Shown here in pieces: positions 28,053 through 37,601 of a stretch of DNA of 64,000 bases. Below the pieces are notes generated by a model that ran no database searches, was not told the origin of the DNA, and saw only the letters and a program-made list of their open reading frames with translations. Where the stretch lies: contig NZ_SCNN01000009.1 in the NCBI RefSeq assembly GCF_005503535.1, positions 1 to 64,000 of the forward strand. Reading direction: 5' to 3'. The translations under genes and the position numbers were made by a program. Origin of the DNA: Mesorhizobium comanense (GTDB lineage: Bacteria; Pseudomonadota; Alphaproteobacteria; Rhizobiales; Rhizobiaceae). Position 1 is the stretch's first letter; every line of letters starts with the position of its first letter.

Positions 28053-28139
28053 ATACTTACTAGGAGCCGCGTGTGAACGGAACAGATCAAGCCTGAATCC
28101 ACATTGATGGGTTGCCGCTTGAAAGGGTGGACATCGCTT

Positions 28140-28397
28140 ATGGAACATGCTGCCAACGACATCGACGCGCTGGTCAGGGAAGAAAAGCGCCTGACGGCGG
28201 TGGAGAGCCACAGCGAAGCCTGGGCCGAGGGTCTGTCGGCGGGAATCGAGCCCGAAATCATCGCCGAGGCGGCTCTGGAGACCGCATTCGGCGAAATGTT
28301 GCGCGCCAATGGCGAGACATCGGCCCTTGCCCTGCTCGACCGCATGCGCGAGAAGGTCATCGCTGGCGCCTTCGAACCCGAGCGGCTACGGCACTGA
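28140..28397 (+). CDS. Hypothetical protein (85 residues)
   Basis: A small acidic, helix-rich cytosolic protein (EKRLTAVESHSEAWAEGLSA, then ALETAFGEMLRANGETSALAL). Function not recognised. The start at 28140 is chosen with GAAAGGG upstream; ATG 28107 in the same frame is an alternative. Its stop codon is merged with a terminator hairpin, which supports it being a real transcribed gene. Confidence 0.6.
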   Translation: MEHAANDIDALVREEKRLTAVESHSEAWAEGLSAGIEPEIIAEAALETAFGEMLRANGETSALALLDRMREKVIAGAFEPERLRH

Positions 28398-28415
28398 ACC
28401 GGCATCCGGTTTTTT
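28397..28415 (+). terminator. Short rho-independent terminator
   Basis: AACCGG-CAT-CCGGTT followed by a T tract to 28415, beginning at the last base of the preceding stop codon. The stem is only 6 bp, so termination may be partial. Confidence 0.65.
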
Positions 28416-28467
28416 GACGATAGAGTGCCGTCCGGGCATCATGCCCGGGAGCAGGGAGATACGGGCA

Positions 28468-29256
28468 GTGAATTTTTCGATGTCAGGCAAGCCGAAGGGC
28501 TTTGTCCTCTACATCCGTCTCGCTGCTTGCTGTGCCGCGATTGCCTTCGGAGCTTGTCTGGCCAGCAGCCCGGCCTATGCCTTGAGCGAGATCCAGCGCG
28601 AGGAGCTTCCCTCCCCCGCCACGCCGTCAGCCGAGGAGAATGTTTCATCGCCCGGCAGCACAATCCCCATGCCTGATCCCATGGGAACGGCGCCTTCGAC
28701 GAGCCAACCGGCCGTTCCGGACGCAGCCGAGCCCGACAGCCCATCGGACGGTGCCAGCAACAGGCCGCGCATCGACCCGGAAGCCCCTCTGCCAGATGTC
28801 GTCTACGACCTCGGCAAGCTGCCCGAGCCGGTGCGGCGCATGCATGACCTGATCATCGAAGCCTGCAGGGGCGGCGACATCGAGAAGCTCCGGCCTTTGA
28901 TCGGCAAGGGCGACAGCATGACACAGATATCGCTGGCCGACATAGATGGCGACCCGATCGCCTTCCTGAAAGGTCTGTCCGGCGATCCGGACGGCCAGGA
29001 AATCCTGGCCATACTGGAGGAAGTGCTCAGTGCCGGCTATGTCCATGTCGATGCCGGGACACCGCAGGAACTCTATGTCTGGCCGTATTTCTTCGCGCTG
29101 CCGCTGGACAAGCTCGACGCAAGGCAAAGGGTTGAGCTGTTCAAGATCGTCACCGCGGGCGATTTCGACGACATGAAGCAGTTCGGCGCCTATATCTTCT
29201 ACCGCGTCGGCATCACGCCCGCCGGGCAATGGACCTTCTTCGTGGCCGGCGACTGA
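28468..29256 (+). CDS. Hypothetical exported protein
   Basis: About 262 residues. A GTG start at 28468 is chosen because AGGGAG lies 9 bases upstream. A signal peptide follows (LAACCAAIAFGACLASSPAYA). Residues about 45-105 are Pro/Ser/Ala-rich linker, and the C-terminal 150 residues form a folded domain (VRRMHDLIIEACRGGDIEKL, GTPQELYVWPYFFALPLDKL, YIFYRVGITPAGQWTFFVAG). I recognise no named domain. The conserved aromatic C-terminal region suggests a periplasmic structural or binding role. Confidence 0.7.
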   Translation: MNFSMSGKPKGFVLYIRLAACCAAIAFGACLASSPAYALSEIQREELPSPATPSAEENVSSPGSTIPMPDPMGTAPSTSQPAVPDAAEPDSPSDGASNRPRIDPEAPLPDVVYDLGKLPEPVRRMHDLIIEACRGGDIEKLRPLIGKGDSMTQISLADIDGDPIAFLKGLSGDPDGQEILAILEEVLSAGYVHVDAGTPQELYVWPYFFALPLDKLDARQRVELFKIVTAGDFDDMKQFGAYIFYRVGITPAGQWTFFVAGD

Positions 29257-29278
29257 AAAGCGCTTTGTGTAGACTGGC

Positions 29279-30610
29279 CTATCCCGGCAGCGCTTCCGAA
29301 AACTCCACCGCCTTGCCCTGTCCCGGGGTAACGATTTCGCCTTCCCACATGACGCGCGTGCCGCGCACGATGGTGCCGACCGGCCAGCCGGTCACCTGCC
29401 TGCCATCATAGGGCGTCCAGCCGGCTTTCGAGCCGGCCTGCGCGTTGGTGATGGTCTCGCGGCGCTTCATGTCGACGATGGTGAAGTCGCCATCGTAGCC
29501 CGCCGCGATGCGGCCTTTCCTGGCCATGCCGAAGATGCGTTGCGGACCGTGGCTGGACAGGTCGACGAAGCGCTGCAGTGTCAAGCGGCCGGCGTTCACA
29601 TGGTCGAGCATGATCGGCACCAGTGTCTGCACGCCGGTCATGCCCGACGGCGACGCCGGATAAGGCTTTGCTTTCTCGGCCAGCGTGTGCGGCGCGTGAT
29701 CGGAACCGAGCACATCGACGATGCCTTGTGAAATGCCGTGCCACACGCCTTCACGGTGACGCGCGGCCCGCACCGGCGGGTTCATCTGGATCAGCGTGCC
29801 GAGCCGGGCATAGTCGTCGGCCGAGAGCGTCAGGTGATGCGGGGTCGCCTCGCAGGTGGCGACATCCTTGTGCTGTTCGAGGAACAGGATCTCCTCGGCG
29901 GTCGAGATGTGCAGGACGTGAATGCGGGCGCGAGCCTCACGCGCAATGCGCACCAGCCGCTCCGTGCAGCGCAAGGCGGCGATCTCGTCGCGCCAGACCG
30001 GGTGCGATGACGGGTCGCCCTCGACGCGCTCGCCCATACGCTCGCGCAGCCGGAACTCGTCCTCGGAGTGAAAGGCGGCACGGCGGCGCGTGTTTCGCAG
30101 GATCGAGGCGACGCCCTCGTCATCCTCGACCAGAAGATCGCCGGTGGAAGAGCCCATGAACACCTTTATGCCCGCCGCGCCGGGCAATCTCTCAAGCTCG
30201 CCGACATCCCCGGCATTGTCGCGGGTTCCGCCAACCCAGAAGGCAAAATCGCAATGCATGCGGCCGCTGCCGCGCCGGACCTTGTCGGCAAGCATCGCCT
30301 CGCTGGTGGTCAGCGGGTTGGTGTTGGGCATCTCGAACACGGCGGTCACGCCGCCGAGCACAGCCGCGCGCGATCCTGTCTCGAGATCTTCCTTGTGCTC
30401 CAGTCCAGGTTCGCGGAAATGCACCTGGCTGTCGACGACACCCGGCAGGATGTGCAGGCCGCGACAGTCGATCGTCTCGCCGGCCGAGGCCTGGCGGAGA
30501 TCGCCGATGACGGCGATGCGGCCATTCTTCACGCCGATATGACGCTGCCCCTCGCCATCATGGTTGACCACCGTGCCGCCTGTCAGGATGAGGTCGTAGG
30601 TGTTGGCCAT
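29279..30610 (-). CDS. pyrC: Dihydroorotase, class I
   Basis: A 443-residue metal-dependent amidohydrolase that interconverts carbamoyl aspartate and dihydroorotate in pyrimidine synthesis. It shows the metal-binding QVHFREPG near residue 63, the IKVFMGSSTG lysine region, the His pair in RIHVLHIST and EATPHHLTL, and the catalytic Asp in LGSDHAPH. Length fits the class I enzyme. An allantoinase-like role is the main alternative, since the two share these motifs. It is divergent from the YgfZ-like gene. Confidence 0.85.
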   Translation of the reverse strand: MANTYDLILTGGTVVNHDGEGQRHIGVKNGRIAVIGDLRQASAGETIDCRGLHILPGVVDSQVHFREPGLEHKEDLETGSRAAVLGGVTAVFEMPNTNPLTTSEAMLADKVRRGSGRMHCDFAFWVGGTRDNAGDVGELERLPGAAGIKVFMGSSTGDLLVEDDEGVASILRNTRRRAAFHSEDEFRLRERMGERVEGDPSSHPVWRDEIAALRCTERLVRIAREARARIHVLHISTAEEILFLEQHKDVATCEATPHHLTLSADDYARLGTLIQMNPPVRAARHREGVWHGISQGIVDVLGSDHAPHTLAEKAKPYPASPSGMTGVQTLVPIMLDHVNAGRLTLQRFVDLSSHGPQRIFGMARKGRIAAGYDGDFTIVDMKRRETITNAQAGSKAGWTPYDGRQVTGWPVGTIVRGTRVMWEGEIVTPGQGKAVEFSEALPG

Positions 30611-30691
30611 GGCGATCGATCTCTTGCGGGGGGAGTATCAGCGGCTTACGTAAAGGCCGACCGTTTTGCAAGATCAGGCTTTATCCGACCC

Positions 30692-31552
30692 ATGCCCTTT
30701 GCCCTGCTGAAAGACCGCGCGCTGATTTCCGTTTCCGGCCCGGATGCGGAGCATTTCCTGCAAAACATCCTGACCACCGACCTCGACACGCTGGGTGTCG
30801 GCGAAGCAAAGCCCGGCGCGCTGCTCACCCCGCAGGGCAAGATCCTGTTCGACTTCCTGATTTCACGTGCCGGCGAGAACACCTTCCGGCTCGAGTGCCG
30901 TGCCGACATCGCGGATGATTTCGTTCGCCGGCTCATGCTCTACAGACTGCGCGCCAAGGTGGAGATTGCCAGGTCCGAACATGCACTTGTCACCGTCGGG
31001 TGGGGGAGCGAGTCAACCGCTTCAGAAAATGATTCAACCGCGGTGGCCGACCGGCGCTTCGGCGGCGAAGGCGTCATGCGCTCCTATACCGGCTCCAAAG
31101 GCCCGGATGACGAGGCGGCATGGCAGGCCTTGCGGATTGCGCGCGGCGTTGCCGAGAGCAAGACGGACTATGCGCTGAGCGATGCCTTTCCGCACGACGT
31201 GCTGCTCGACGAAATGGGCGGCGTCGGCTTCAAGAAGGGTTGCTATGTCGGCCAGGAGGTCGTCTCGCGCATGCAGCACCGCGGCACGGCAAGGCGACGC
31301 GTTTTGATTGTCCAGGCGGCGCTTCCCCTGCCCACCCCCGGCACCGAGCTTACTTCAGGGGGGCGGCCGGTCGGCACGCTCGGATCGAGCATCGACACGA
31401 CCGGGCTTGCCATTGCCCGCATCGACAGGGTCAAGGCGGCACTTGACGCGGGTCAGCCGATCCTGGCCGGCGATTTGCCGGTGACGCTCGCCATCCCGGC
31501 CTGGGCCAAATTCAGCTTTCCCCAGGAAGCCGCCAGCGCGGAGGACGCCTGA
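30692..31552 (+). CDS. YgfZ/GcvT-like folate-binding protein
   Basis: A 286-residue protein of the YgfZ branch of the GcvT fold, which supports Fe-S cluster enzymes with tetrahydrofolate. The diagnostic motif KGCYVGQEVVSR lies near residue 179, and the N-terminus is typical (LISVSGPDAEHFLQNILTTD, LLTPQGKILFDF). Its stop overlaps the next gene's start by one base (TGATG), so the HD hydrolase is translated from the same message. Confidence 0.9.
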   Translation: MPFALLKDRALISVSGPDAEHFLQNILTTDLDTLGVGEAKPGALLTPQGKILFDFLISRAGENTFRLECRADIADDFVRRLMLYRLRAKVEIARSEHALVTVGWGSESTASENDSTAVADRRFGGEGVMRSYTGSKGPDDEAAWQALRIARGVAESKTDYALSDAFPHDVLLDEMGGVGFKKGCYVGQEVVSRMQHRGTARRRVLIVQAALPLPTPGTELTSGGRPVGTLGSSIDTTGLAIARIDRVKAALDAGQPILAGDLPVTLAIPAWAKFSFPQEAASAEDA

Positions 31553-32208
31553 TGGCGGCGGACCGCACCGGCGCGCCACCGCGTGCCTGGCAGCGCATGC
31601 TGTCGGGCCGGCGGCTGGACCTGCTTGACCCCTCGCCGCTCGATATCGAGATTTCGGATATCGCGCACGGGCTTGCCCGTGTCGCCCGCTGGAACGGGCA
31701 GACCAGCGGCGAGCATGCCTTTTCGGTCGCCCAGCACTCGCTGCTGGTCGAAGCGTTGTTCAACGAACTGGCGCCCGCCGCTTCGGCCGACGACCAGTTG
31801 GCGGCGCTGCTGCACGACGCGCCTGAATATGTCATCGGCGACATGATCTCGCCGTTCAAGTCGGTGATGGGCGGCAGCTACAAGGACTGCGAACTGCGTT
31901 TGCAGCGGGCGATCCATCTGCGCTTCTCACTGCCTCCGGAACCGTCCGCCGCCCTGCGCAAGGAGATCAAGCGCGCCGACCAGATCGCCGCCTATTTCGA
32001 GGCAACGCTGCTCGCCGGCTTTTCGACCGCCGAGGCGACGGAATTCTTTGGCCGTCCGCGCGGTTTTTCCGCCGAGCGCTTCGACTTCACGCCACGCTCG
32101 GTAACCTGGGCACAGAACGCATTCCTGAAACGGTTTTCGGCCATCGAAGCCAAACGCCAGTCCTTTCCCGCTGCCCAATCGACCTTCGAAGAAGAGACCC
32201 GGGCTTAA
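31552..32208 (+). CDS. HD domain phosphohydrolase (YfbR-like)
   Basis: A 218-residue HD-family protein. The metal-binding residues are seen as the His in FSVAQHSLLVE, the HD pair in LLHDAPEYV and the later Asp in IKRADQIAAYFEA. The pattern resembles the YfbR 5'-deoxynucleotidases that remove phosphate from dNMPs. The N-terminus (RAWQRMLSGRRLDLLDPSP) is typical of this rhizobial group. It shares one base with the end of the YgfZ-like gene. Confidence 0.83.
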   Translation: MAADRTGAPPRAWQRMLSGRRLDLLDPSPLDIEISDIAHGLARVARWNGQTSGEHAFSVAQHSLLVEALFNELAPAASADDQLAALLHDAPEYVIGDMISPFKSVMGGSYKDCELRLQRAIHLRFSLPPEPSAALRKEIKRADQIAAYFEATLLAGFSTAEATEFFGRPRGFSAERFDFTPRSVTWAQNAFLKRFSAIEAKRQSFPAAQSTFEEETRA

Positions 32209-32382
32209 TCGACAGCGGCCGCCAAACGTGGCCCGGCGGGCATCCGGATTGCATGTCCGGCATTCCTTCATCCTACGATACAAGTACTCTTTGGCGTAAT
32301 CCGCTACCGCTGTGACGGCTTCTGTCAGTGAGCGCGCATGGGACCGCTCCTATGTGTGGGCAAGCAAGATGAGAGGCAAATC

Positions 32383-33213
32383 ATGTTTGACCGACACAGA
32401 AAGACAGCCCTCGTGACCGGCGCATCGTCCGGCATGGGCAAGGATATAGCGAAGCGCCTGATCCAGGACGGATACCAAGTCTATGTGGCTGCGCGCCGAA
32501 TCGACAGGATGGAAGACCTGGCGAGGCTCGGGGCACGCCCCCTGCGCATGGACATTTCAAGGAATGAGGAGATCGAAGCGGCGGTTGCCGCCATCCTGGC
32601 CGAAGTTGGCGGCGTCGACGTCCTCGTCAACAATGCAGGTTTCGGGCTCTATGGGCCGGTGGAAGATGTTGGCATCGACGAGGCGCGATATCAGTTCGAA
32701 GTAAACGTCTTCGGGCCGGCTCGCCTGACGCAACTCCTGTTGCCGGCAATGCGCGAGAAGAAAGCCGGCACCATTGTCAACATCACCTCGATGGGTGGCA
32801 AGATCTACACTCTGCTGGGTGCCTGGTATCACGCTACGAAGCACGCACTCGAGGGTTGGTCGGACAGCCTCCGGCTCGAACTTGCGCCGTTTGGCATCAA
32901 GGTCGTGGTGATCGAGCCAGGCCTCATCGAAACCGGGTTTGGTGATGTTGTCGCTGAGACCCTTCTGAAACGCTCCGGGACAGGCGCCTATGCCGAGGTG
33001 AGCCAAACGGTCGCAACGGCGACCAGGGCGGCCTACGGCCACGGGCGCGGCAGCGACCCACGTGTGATCGCGGATGTTGTCGCCACGGCCGTAGGATCGG
33101 CAAGGCCGCGGACCCGCTATGCCGCCGGCAAATACGCGAAAACAATGATCGCGATCAGGAAATGGTTTGGCGACAGGATGTTCGACCGTATCATTCTGAG
33201 CCAGATGAGATGA
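32383..33213 (+). CDS. SDR family oxidoreductase
   Basis: A 276-residue classical short-chain dehydrogenase: dinucleotide motif TGASSGMG near residue 13, NNAGFG near 85, the catalytic Ser in NITSMGG and the YHATK active site near 151. The start at 32383 has GAGAGG upstream. The AraC-type regulator begins 33 bases downstream on the same strand and may control it. Substrate unknown. Confidence 0.9.
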   Translation: MFDRHRKTALVTGASSGMGKDIAKRLIQDGYQVYVAARRIDRMEDLARLGARPLRMDISRNEEIEAAVAAILAEVGGVDVLVNNAGFGLYGPVEDVGIDEARYQFEVNVFGPARLTQLLLPAMREKKAGTIVNITSMGGKIYTLLGAWYHATKHALEGWSDSLRLELAPFGIKVVVIEPGLIETGFGDVVAETLLKRSGTGAYAEVSQTVATATRAAYGHGRGSDPRVIADVVATAVGSARPRTRYAAGKYAKTMIAIRKWFGDRMFDRIILSQMR

Positions 33214-33245
33214 AGACCGGCTGACTTTTCAGCGAGGAAACGACG

Positions 33246-34286
33246 ATGAGCGGAGTCCCCGGCGACAAATGCAAGGTGCCGCGAGCGTTCTGGCGCGCGG
33301 TGGAGCATTTGGGCCTGCCGCCTTCTGCCGTGTTAAGGCAGGCAAGGCTTCCCGCCACTCTCCACCTCAATGACCAGGCCCTGGTGACCACATCTCAATA
33401 TTTCGCCCTGTGGAAGGCACTCGAGGAACTGCGTCCCGAACCGGATCTGGGCGTCAAGCTGGTCGAAACGGCCGATACGGCGATCCACCCGCCCTCGACG
33501 CTGGCTGCCTTTCACGCGCGCAACTACCGTGACGGTATCGAGCGCGTTGCCCGCTTCAAGCGCCTCTGCACGCCTGAGCAGTTGCATGTCACCGACGACA
33601 GTGGCGAATGCACCATACGCTCCGAGTGGATCTACGCCGCGGAGCCGACACCGGCGGTCGCAACAGACGTCGCCTTCTCCTTCCTTGTCGAGCTCGGCCG
33701 GCGAGGAACGGGGCAACATATCATCCCCCATCGTGTCGAATTCGCCCGCCCCGACCCGAAGAGCGCCGCGCATCGGGATTACTTCGGTTGCCCTGTTCGC
33801 TACGCCGCGCCGCGCGACTTGCTTGTCCTGCGGTCCATCGATCTGGATCGTCCGTTTCCAGGACACAATCCCGAGCTCCTCGAGATTCTCACGCCCGCCC
33901 TCGCAGCCGCCCTTGGCGAGCTCAACGCACAAAGCTCGATTTGCGAACAGGTGAAGGTCGTGCTGAAGAGAAGCCTGGCTAGCGGAAGGCCGGAACTATC
34001 CGACGTCGCGCGAGACCTGGGCATGAGCGAGCGCACGCTCCAGCGGCGCATCACCGAGGAAGGCAAAAGCTTCCGCGAGCTTCTGGTCGACGCACGAAAG
34101 GAACTTGGCAGGCGCCTCCTATCCGATCCATCGGCAGACATAGACGAGGTTGCCTGCTTGCTGGGATATCAGGATGCCAGCTCTTTCTACCGGGCTTTCC
34201 GCGAATGGGAGGGTACGACCCCGAATCGGTGGCGGGACCTGAATTCCGACCCGCCGAAGCCGGATTCCGATCGCCTCCTGCATTAG
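33246..34286 (+). CDS. AraC family transcriptional regulator
   Basis: A 346-residue regulator with the 'arabinose-binding domain of AraC' N-terminal region (about 20-200) and a C-terminal double helix-turn-helix (about 240-330: DVARDLGMSERTLQRRITEEG and EVACLLGYQDASSFYRAFREWEG). This architecture is shared by OruR/ArgR-like regulators. It follows an SDR gene closely and probably regulates it. Confidence 0.9.
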   Translation: MSGVPGDKCKVPRAFWRAVEHLGLPPSAVLRQARLPATLHLNDQALVTTSQYFALWKALEELRPEPDLGVKLVETADTAIHPPSTLAAFHARNYRDGIERVARFKRLCTPEQLHVTDDSGECTIRSEWIYAAEPTPAVATDVAFSFLVELGRRGTGQHIIPHRVEFARPDPKSAAHRDYFGCPVRYAAPRDLLVLRSIDLDRPFPGHNPELLEILTPALAAALGELNAQSSICEQVKVVLKRSLASGRPELSDVARDLGMSERTLQRRITEEGKSFRELLVDARKELGRRLLSDPSADIDEVACLLGYQDASSFYRAFREWEGTTPNRWRDLNSDPPKPDSDRLLH

Positions 34287-34439
34287 AAGCCGACCCGGTC
34301 TGTCACGGTAGCCGACGTGCTTTCGAGCCGCCAGAACCGAACGCCGCCCCTCTTGCCGCGAATCCAGTATCTCAAGAGAACGCTAAATTAACCGGCGGCC
34401 ATGAGAGTGTAACGTCCGGTCACGATCCTAGGCGCGCTC

Positions 34440-36584
34440 ATGCCCGTCGCTCATCTCAAGGCTGGTTCGGCCCCAAGCAAGCAGAGGGCGGCAGCCGGCA
34501 TTGGCCCGGCGCGCCACATGGAAGACGAACTGCGTGCGCAGAACGAGCGCTTCTCTGCCGCTGTCGAGAACATGTCGCATGGACTTTGCATGTTCGACGC
34601 CGAAGAGCGCATGATCATCTGCAACCGGAATTACATCGACATCTTCCGCCTGGATGCCAGGATGATGAAGCCGGGCATCCGCTTCTTCGACATCCTGCTC
34701 CACAGCGTCGACATCGGCATCGCCTCGCAGAGTGCCGACGAGCTCTATGCCATCCGCAAACCATACATCGACGGTGCGAAAGCCTCGACCTATGAGGAGA
34801 TCCTGTCGGACGGCCGCATCATCGTCATCTCGCATCGGCCACTGGCCGTTGGCGGCTGGGTATCGATCTACGAGGATGTGACCGAGCATCGCCGCGCCGA
34901 AGAGGAGCTGAAAGAGCAGCACCGTCTCTTCGATGCGGCCCTCGCCAACATGTCGCAAGGCCTTTTGATGTACAGCGCCGAAGGCCGGCTCATCGTGCGC
35001 AACAAGCGCTTCCTGGATCTGTGCAATGCCAGGGCCGCGGATTTCAAGCTTGGCATGACGCATCGCCAGATGCTCGATAAACTCGTTCGCCTCCGCATTT
35101 TCGTGCCCATCGAGATCGACGCCGAAGTGGCAAGGACGAAGGCCTGTCTGCAAGCCGGCCAGCCACGTTCGAGCTATCGTGAGCTCGTCGACGGCCGCAC
35201 GCTCTTCGTCTCGCGCCGCCCGCTCTCAGGCGGCGGCTGGGTCGCGACTTTCGAGGATGTCACCGAACGGCGCCGCACCGAAGAGCGCATGACCCACCTT
35301 GCACATCACGATGCGCTGACCGGGCTGCCCAACCGCTCGATGTTTCGCGAACGGCTCGACATGGCGCTGGAACGCGAGACGGTGATGCCGTTTGCAATCT
35401 TCTCGCTCGATCTCGATCGCTTCAAGGCGGTCAATGATACGTGGGGACATCCCGCCGGCGACTGGCTGCTGAGAAGCGTGGCCGAAAGGCTACGGCGCTG
35501 CCTGCGCAATGAAACGGACCTCGTCGCCCGCTTCGGCGGCGACGAGTTCGTGGTCATGCAGTTCAACTTCCGGGGCATTGCCGATGCCGAGAAACTGGCA
35601 AAGCGCATCGTCGAGGCGGTCGCAAGGCCGTTTCGCGACAAGAACCGCGAGATGCATGTCGGCGTCAGCCTGGGCATCGTAACATTCCCCAATGACGGCT
35701 CGGACGCCGATACACTGCTGAAGAATGCCGACACGGCACTATATCGGGCCAAGAGCGAAGGGCGAAATCTCTACCGCTTCTTCGAGCCCGGAATGGACGC
35801 CATCTTGCAGGCGCGCCGGGCGCTTGAGGTCGACCTCGAGACAGCGCTGCCGCGCCAGGAATTCGAACTCGCATTCCAGCCCATCATGAACATCGCCTCC
35901 GGCGACATCATTGGCGCTGAAGCCCTGTTGCGCTGGCATTCCCCGGCGCGGGGTATCGTCGCGCCGGAAGACTTCATTCCCGTCGCCGAGGAGACCGGGA
36001 TGATCGTTTCGCTCGGCGATTGGGCGCTGAGAAACGCATGCGCGGCGGCGGCCACCTGGCCTCCCGGCCTGCGCGTCGCGGTCAACGCCTCGGCGGTGCA
36101 ACTGGGAAGCGAAGGGTTTGCCCGCGGCGTCATCTCGGCGCTGGCCTTCTCCGGCATTCCGGCCAGTCAGCTGGAACTGGAAATTACCGAGACCGTGCTG
36201 ATGGATGAGAGCAAGACAGTGCTGAAGACGCTGCGCCAGCTGCGCGAACTCGGCATCCGCATTGCGCTGGACGATTTCGGCACCGGCTATTCCTCGCTCG
36301 GCTACCTCAGGCGTTTTCCGGTCGACAAGATCAAGATCGACCGTTCGTTCACTCGCGACATGCGCAACCGCGACACCGCCGCGATTGTCCGCACCATCAT
36401 AGAACTCGGCATGGAGCTTGGCATTGTCGTTACCGCCGAGGGCGTCGAGACCGAAGCGCAGCTCGACATGCTGCGGCACCACGGCTGTATCGAAGCGCAG
36501 GGCTACCTGATCGGCGCGCCGTCAAAGGCGGCGGACATCCAGCGCCTTTTGACGTCACGTGCACTGCACAGCCAGACCGGCTGA
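34440..36584 (+). CDS. PAS-PAS-GGDEF-EAL cyclic-di-GMP protein
   Basis: A 714-residue protein. Two PAS domains of the PAS_7 type come first (about 30-150 and 155-275, each with the repeated NMSHGL/NMSQGL core), then a GGDEF domain with intact RFGGDEF near residue 364, then an EAL domain with EALLRW, EITET, DDFGTGYSSL and EGVETE all present. The position of the RxxD inhibitory site reads NETD, so product inhibition through that site is probably lost. No membrane helix is seen; the PAS domains suggest a cytosolic signal such as a redox cofactor. Both catalytic activities look possible. Confidence 0.9.
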   Translation: MPVAHLKAGSAPSKQRAAAGIGPARHMEDELRAQNERFSAAVENMSHGLCMFDAEERMIICNRNYIDIFRLDARMMKPGIRFFDILLHSVDIGIASQSADELYAIRKPYIDGAKASTYEEILSDGRIIVISHRPLAVGGWVSIYEDVTEHRRAEEELKEQHRLFDAALANMSQGLLMYSAEGRLIVRNKRFLDLCNARAADFKLGMTHRQMLDKLVRLRIFVPIEIDAEVARTKACLQAGQPRSSYRELVDGRTLFVSRRPLSGGGWVATFEDVTERRRTEERMTHLAHHDALTGLPNRSMFRERLDMALERETVMPFAIFSLDLDRFKAVNDTWGHPAGDWLLRSVAERLRRCLRNETDLVARFGGDEFVVMQFNFRGIADAEKLAKRIVEAVARPFRDKNREMHVGVSLGIVTFPNDGSDADTLLKNADTALYRAKSEGRNLYRFFEPGMDAILQARRALEVDLETALPRQEFELAFQPIMNIASGDIIGAEALLRWHSPARGIVAPEDFIPVAEETGMIVSLGDWALRNACAAAATWPPGLRVAVNASAVQLGSEGFARGVISALAFSGIPASQLELEITETVLMDESKTVLKTLRQLRELGIRIALDDFGTGYSSLGYLRRFPVDKIKIDRSFTRDMRNRDTAAIVRTIIELGMELGIVVTAEGVETEAQLDMLRHHGCIEAQGYLIGAPSKAADIQRLLTSRALHSQTG

Positions 36585-36594
36585 GGCTCGCCCT

Positions 36595-37512
36595 TCAACG
36601 CAGCGTCTCGATATACTTGCCGTGGAAGCTGACATAGCCGGGTTCGACGACCTTCAGATGGCGTTCGATCAGCGCGTGGAATTGCGGCAGCTGGTGAAAC
36701 GGCACTCCCGGATAGGCGTGATGCTCGGCATGAAAGGGCATATTCCAGGCCAGCCTGCGAACCATCCAGTTGGTCAGCGTGGTGCGGGTGTTTTCCAGCA
36801 TGTTGGCGACGAAGGGGCAGCGGCCATGCTCGGCCAGCAGGTAGAGCCGGAGGAAGGGCTGTCCAAGCAGCGCGGGTACGATCCAGACGTAGAGCAGCGT
36901 TGTGGCCTTGAACCAGACCGCGAGCGCCAGCACCACGACATAAAAGGCGATCATCGCGCGCGCCTCGGTGCGGACCTTGGGCAGGCCCTTCGGCGGCACA
37001 TAGCTGTCGTGGCAGCCACCTGTAGCGTTGCTGTAGAGCGTCTTGAAATGCCCCCACCATACCGGCAGGCCCGATACATGGACAATGTACTGGCGCAAGG
37101 TTTCCGGTTTTGGGAAGGCCAGTTCCGGGTCGTTCTCCGGGTCCTGCGTGTATCGGTGATGGGCGAAGTGAAAATAGCGGAACCAGTCGGCCGGCAGCGC
37201 GATCGCCAGGCTGCACTGCCGCGCCACGGCATCGTTCAGCCATTGCGTTTCGAAAGCCGTGCGATGAACCGTCTCGTGCAGGAGCGTGAAGAGAAAAACG
37301 ATCAATATGCCTTGCGGCAACATCAGCAGCGGCCAGAACGGCACCTTGATCGCTATCAACACACCAAGAAGCACGATCGCGCCGAAATGGAGACCGAACT
37401 GGACAAGCGCCGGCGCATCCGCCTTGCCGGTCAGCCGGCCGCGCTCTTCATTGGTCAGGGAGGCGATGATTTCGCGGTGATCCACGGGCTTGTTCCGGTC
37501 GATTGTGTTCAT
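36595..37512 (-). CDS. Fatty acid desaturase family protein
   Basis: A 305-residue membrane di-iron desaturase with the three histidine boxes HETVH near residue 79, HFAHH near 115 and HAEHH near 260, separated by hydrophobic helices. It introduces double bonds or hydroxyl groups into lipid acyl chains; regioselectivity is not predictable. It is divergent from a LysR gene only 89 bp away, which may control it. Confidence 0.88.
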   Translation of the reverse strand: MNTIDRNKPVDHREIIASLTNEERGRLTGKADAPALVQFGLHFGAIVLLGVLIAIKVPFWPLLMLPQGILIVFLFTLLHETVHRTAFETQWLNDAVARQCSLAIALPADWFRYFHFAHHRYTQDPENDPELAFPKPETLRQYIVHVSGLPVWWGHFKTLYSNATGGCHDSYVPPKGLPKVRTEARAMIAFYVVVLALAVWFKATTLLYVWIVPALLGQPFLRLYLLAEHGRCPFVANMLENTRTTLTNWMVRRLAWNMPFHAEHHAYPGVPFHQLPQFHALIERHLKVVEPGYVSFHGKYIETLR

Positions 37513-37601
37513 GCCAATCAGGATAACCCAGCAATAAACCTTTCTAAAAACGAGGATTTCTGCGAGATAGATAAGCTAAGCTTTTCTTTCCGGTCACCGC
37601 C

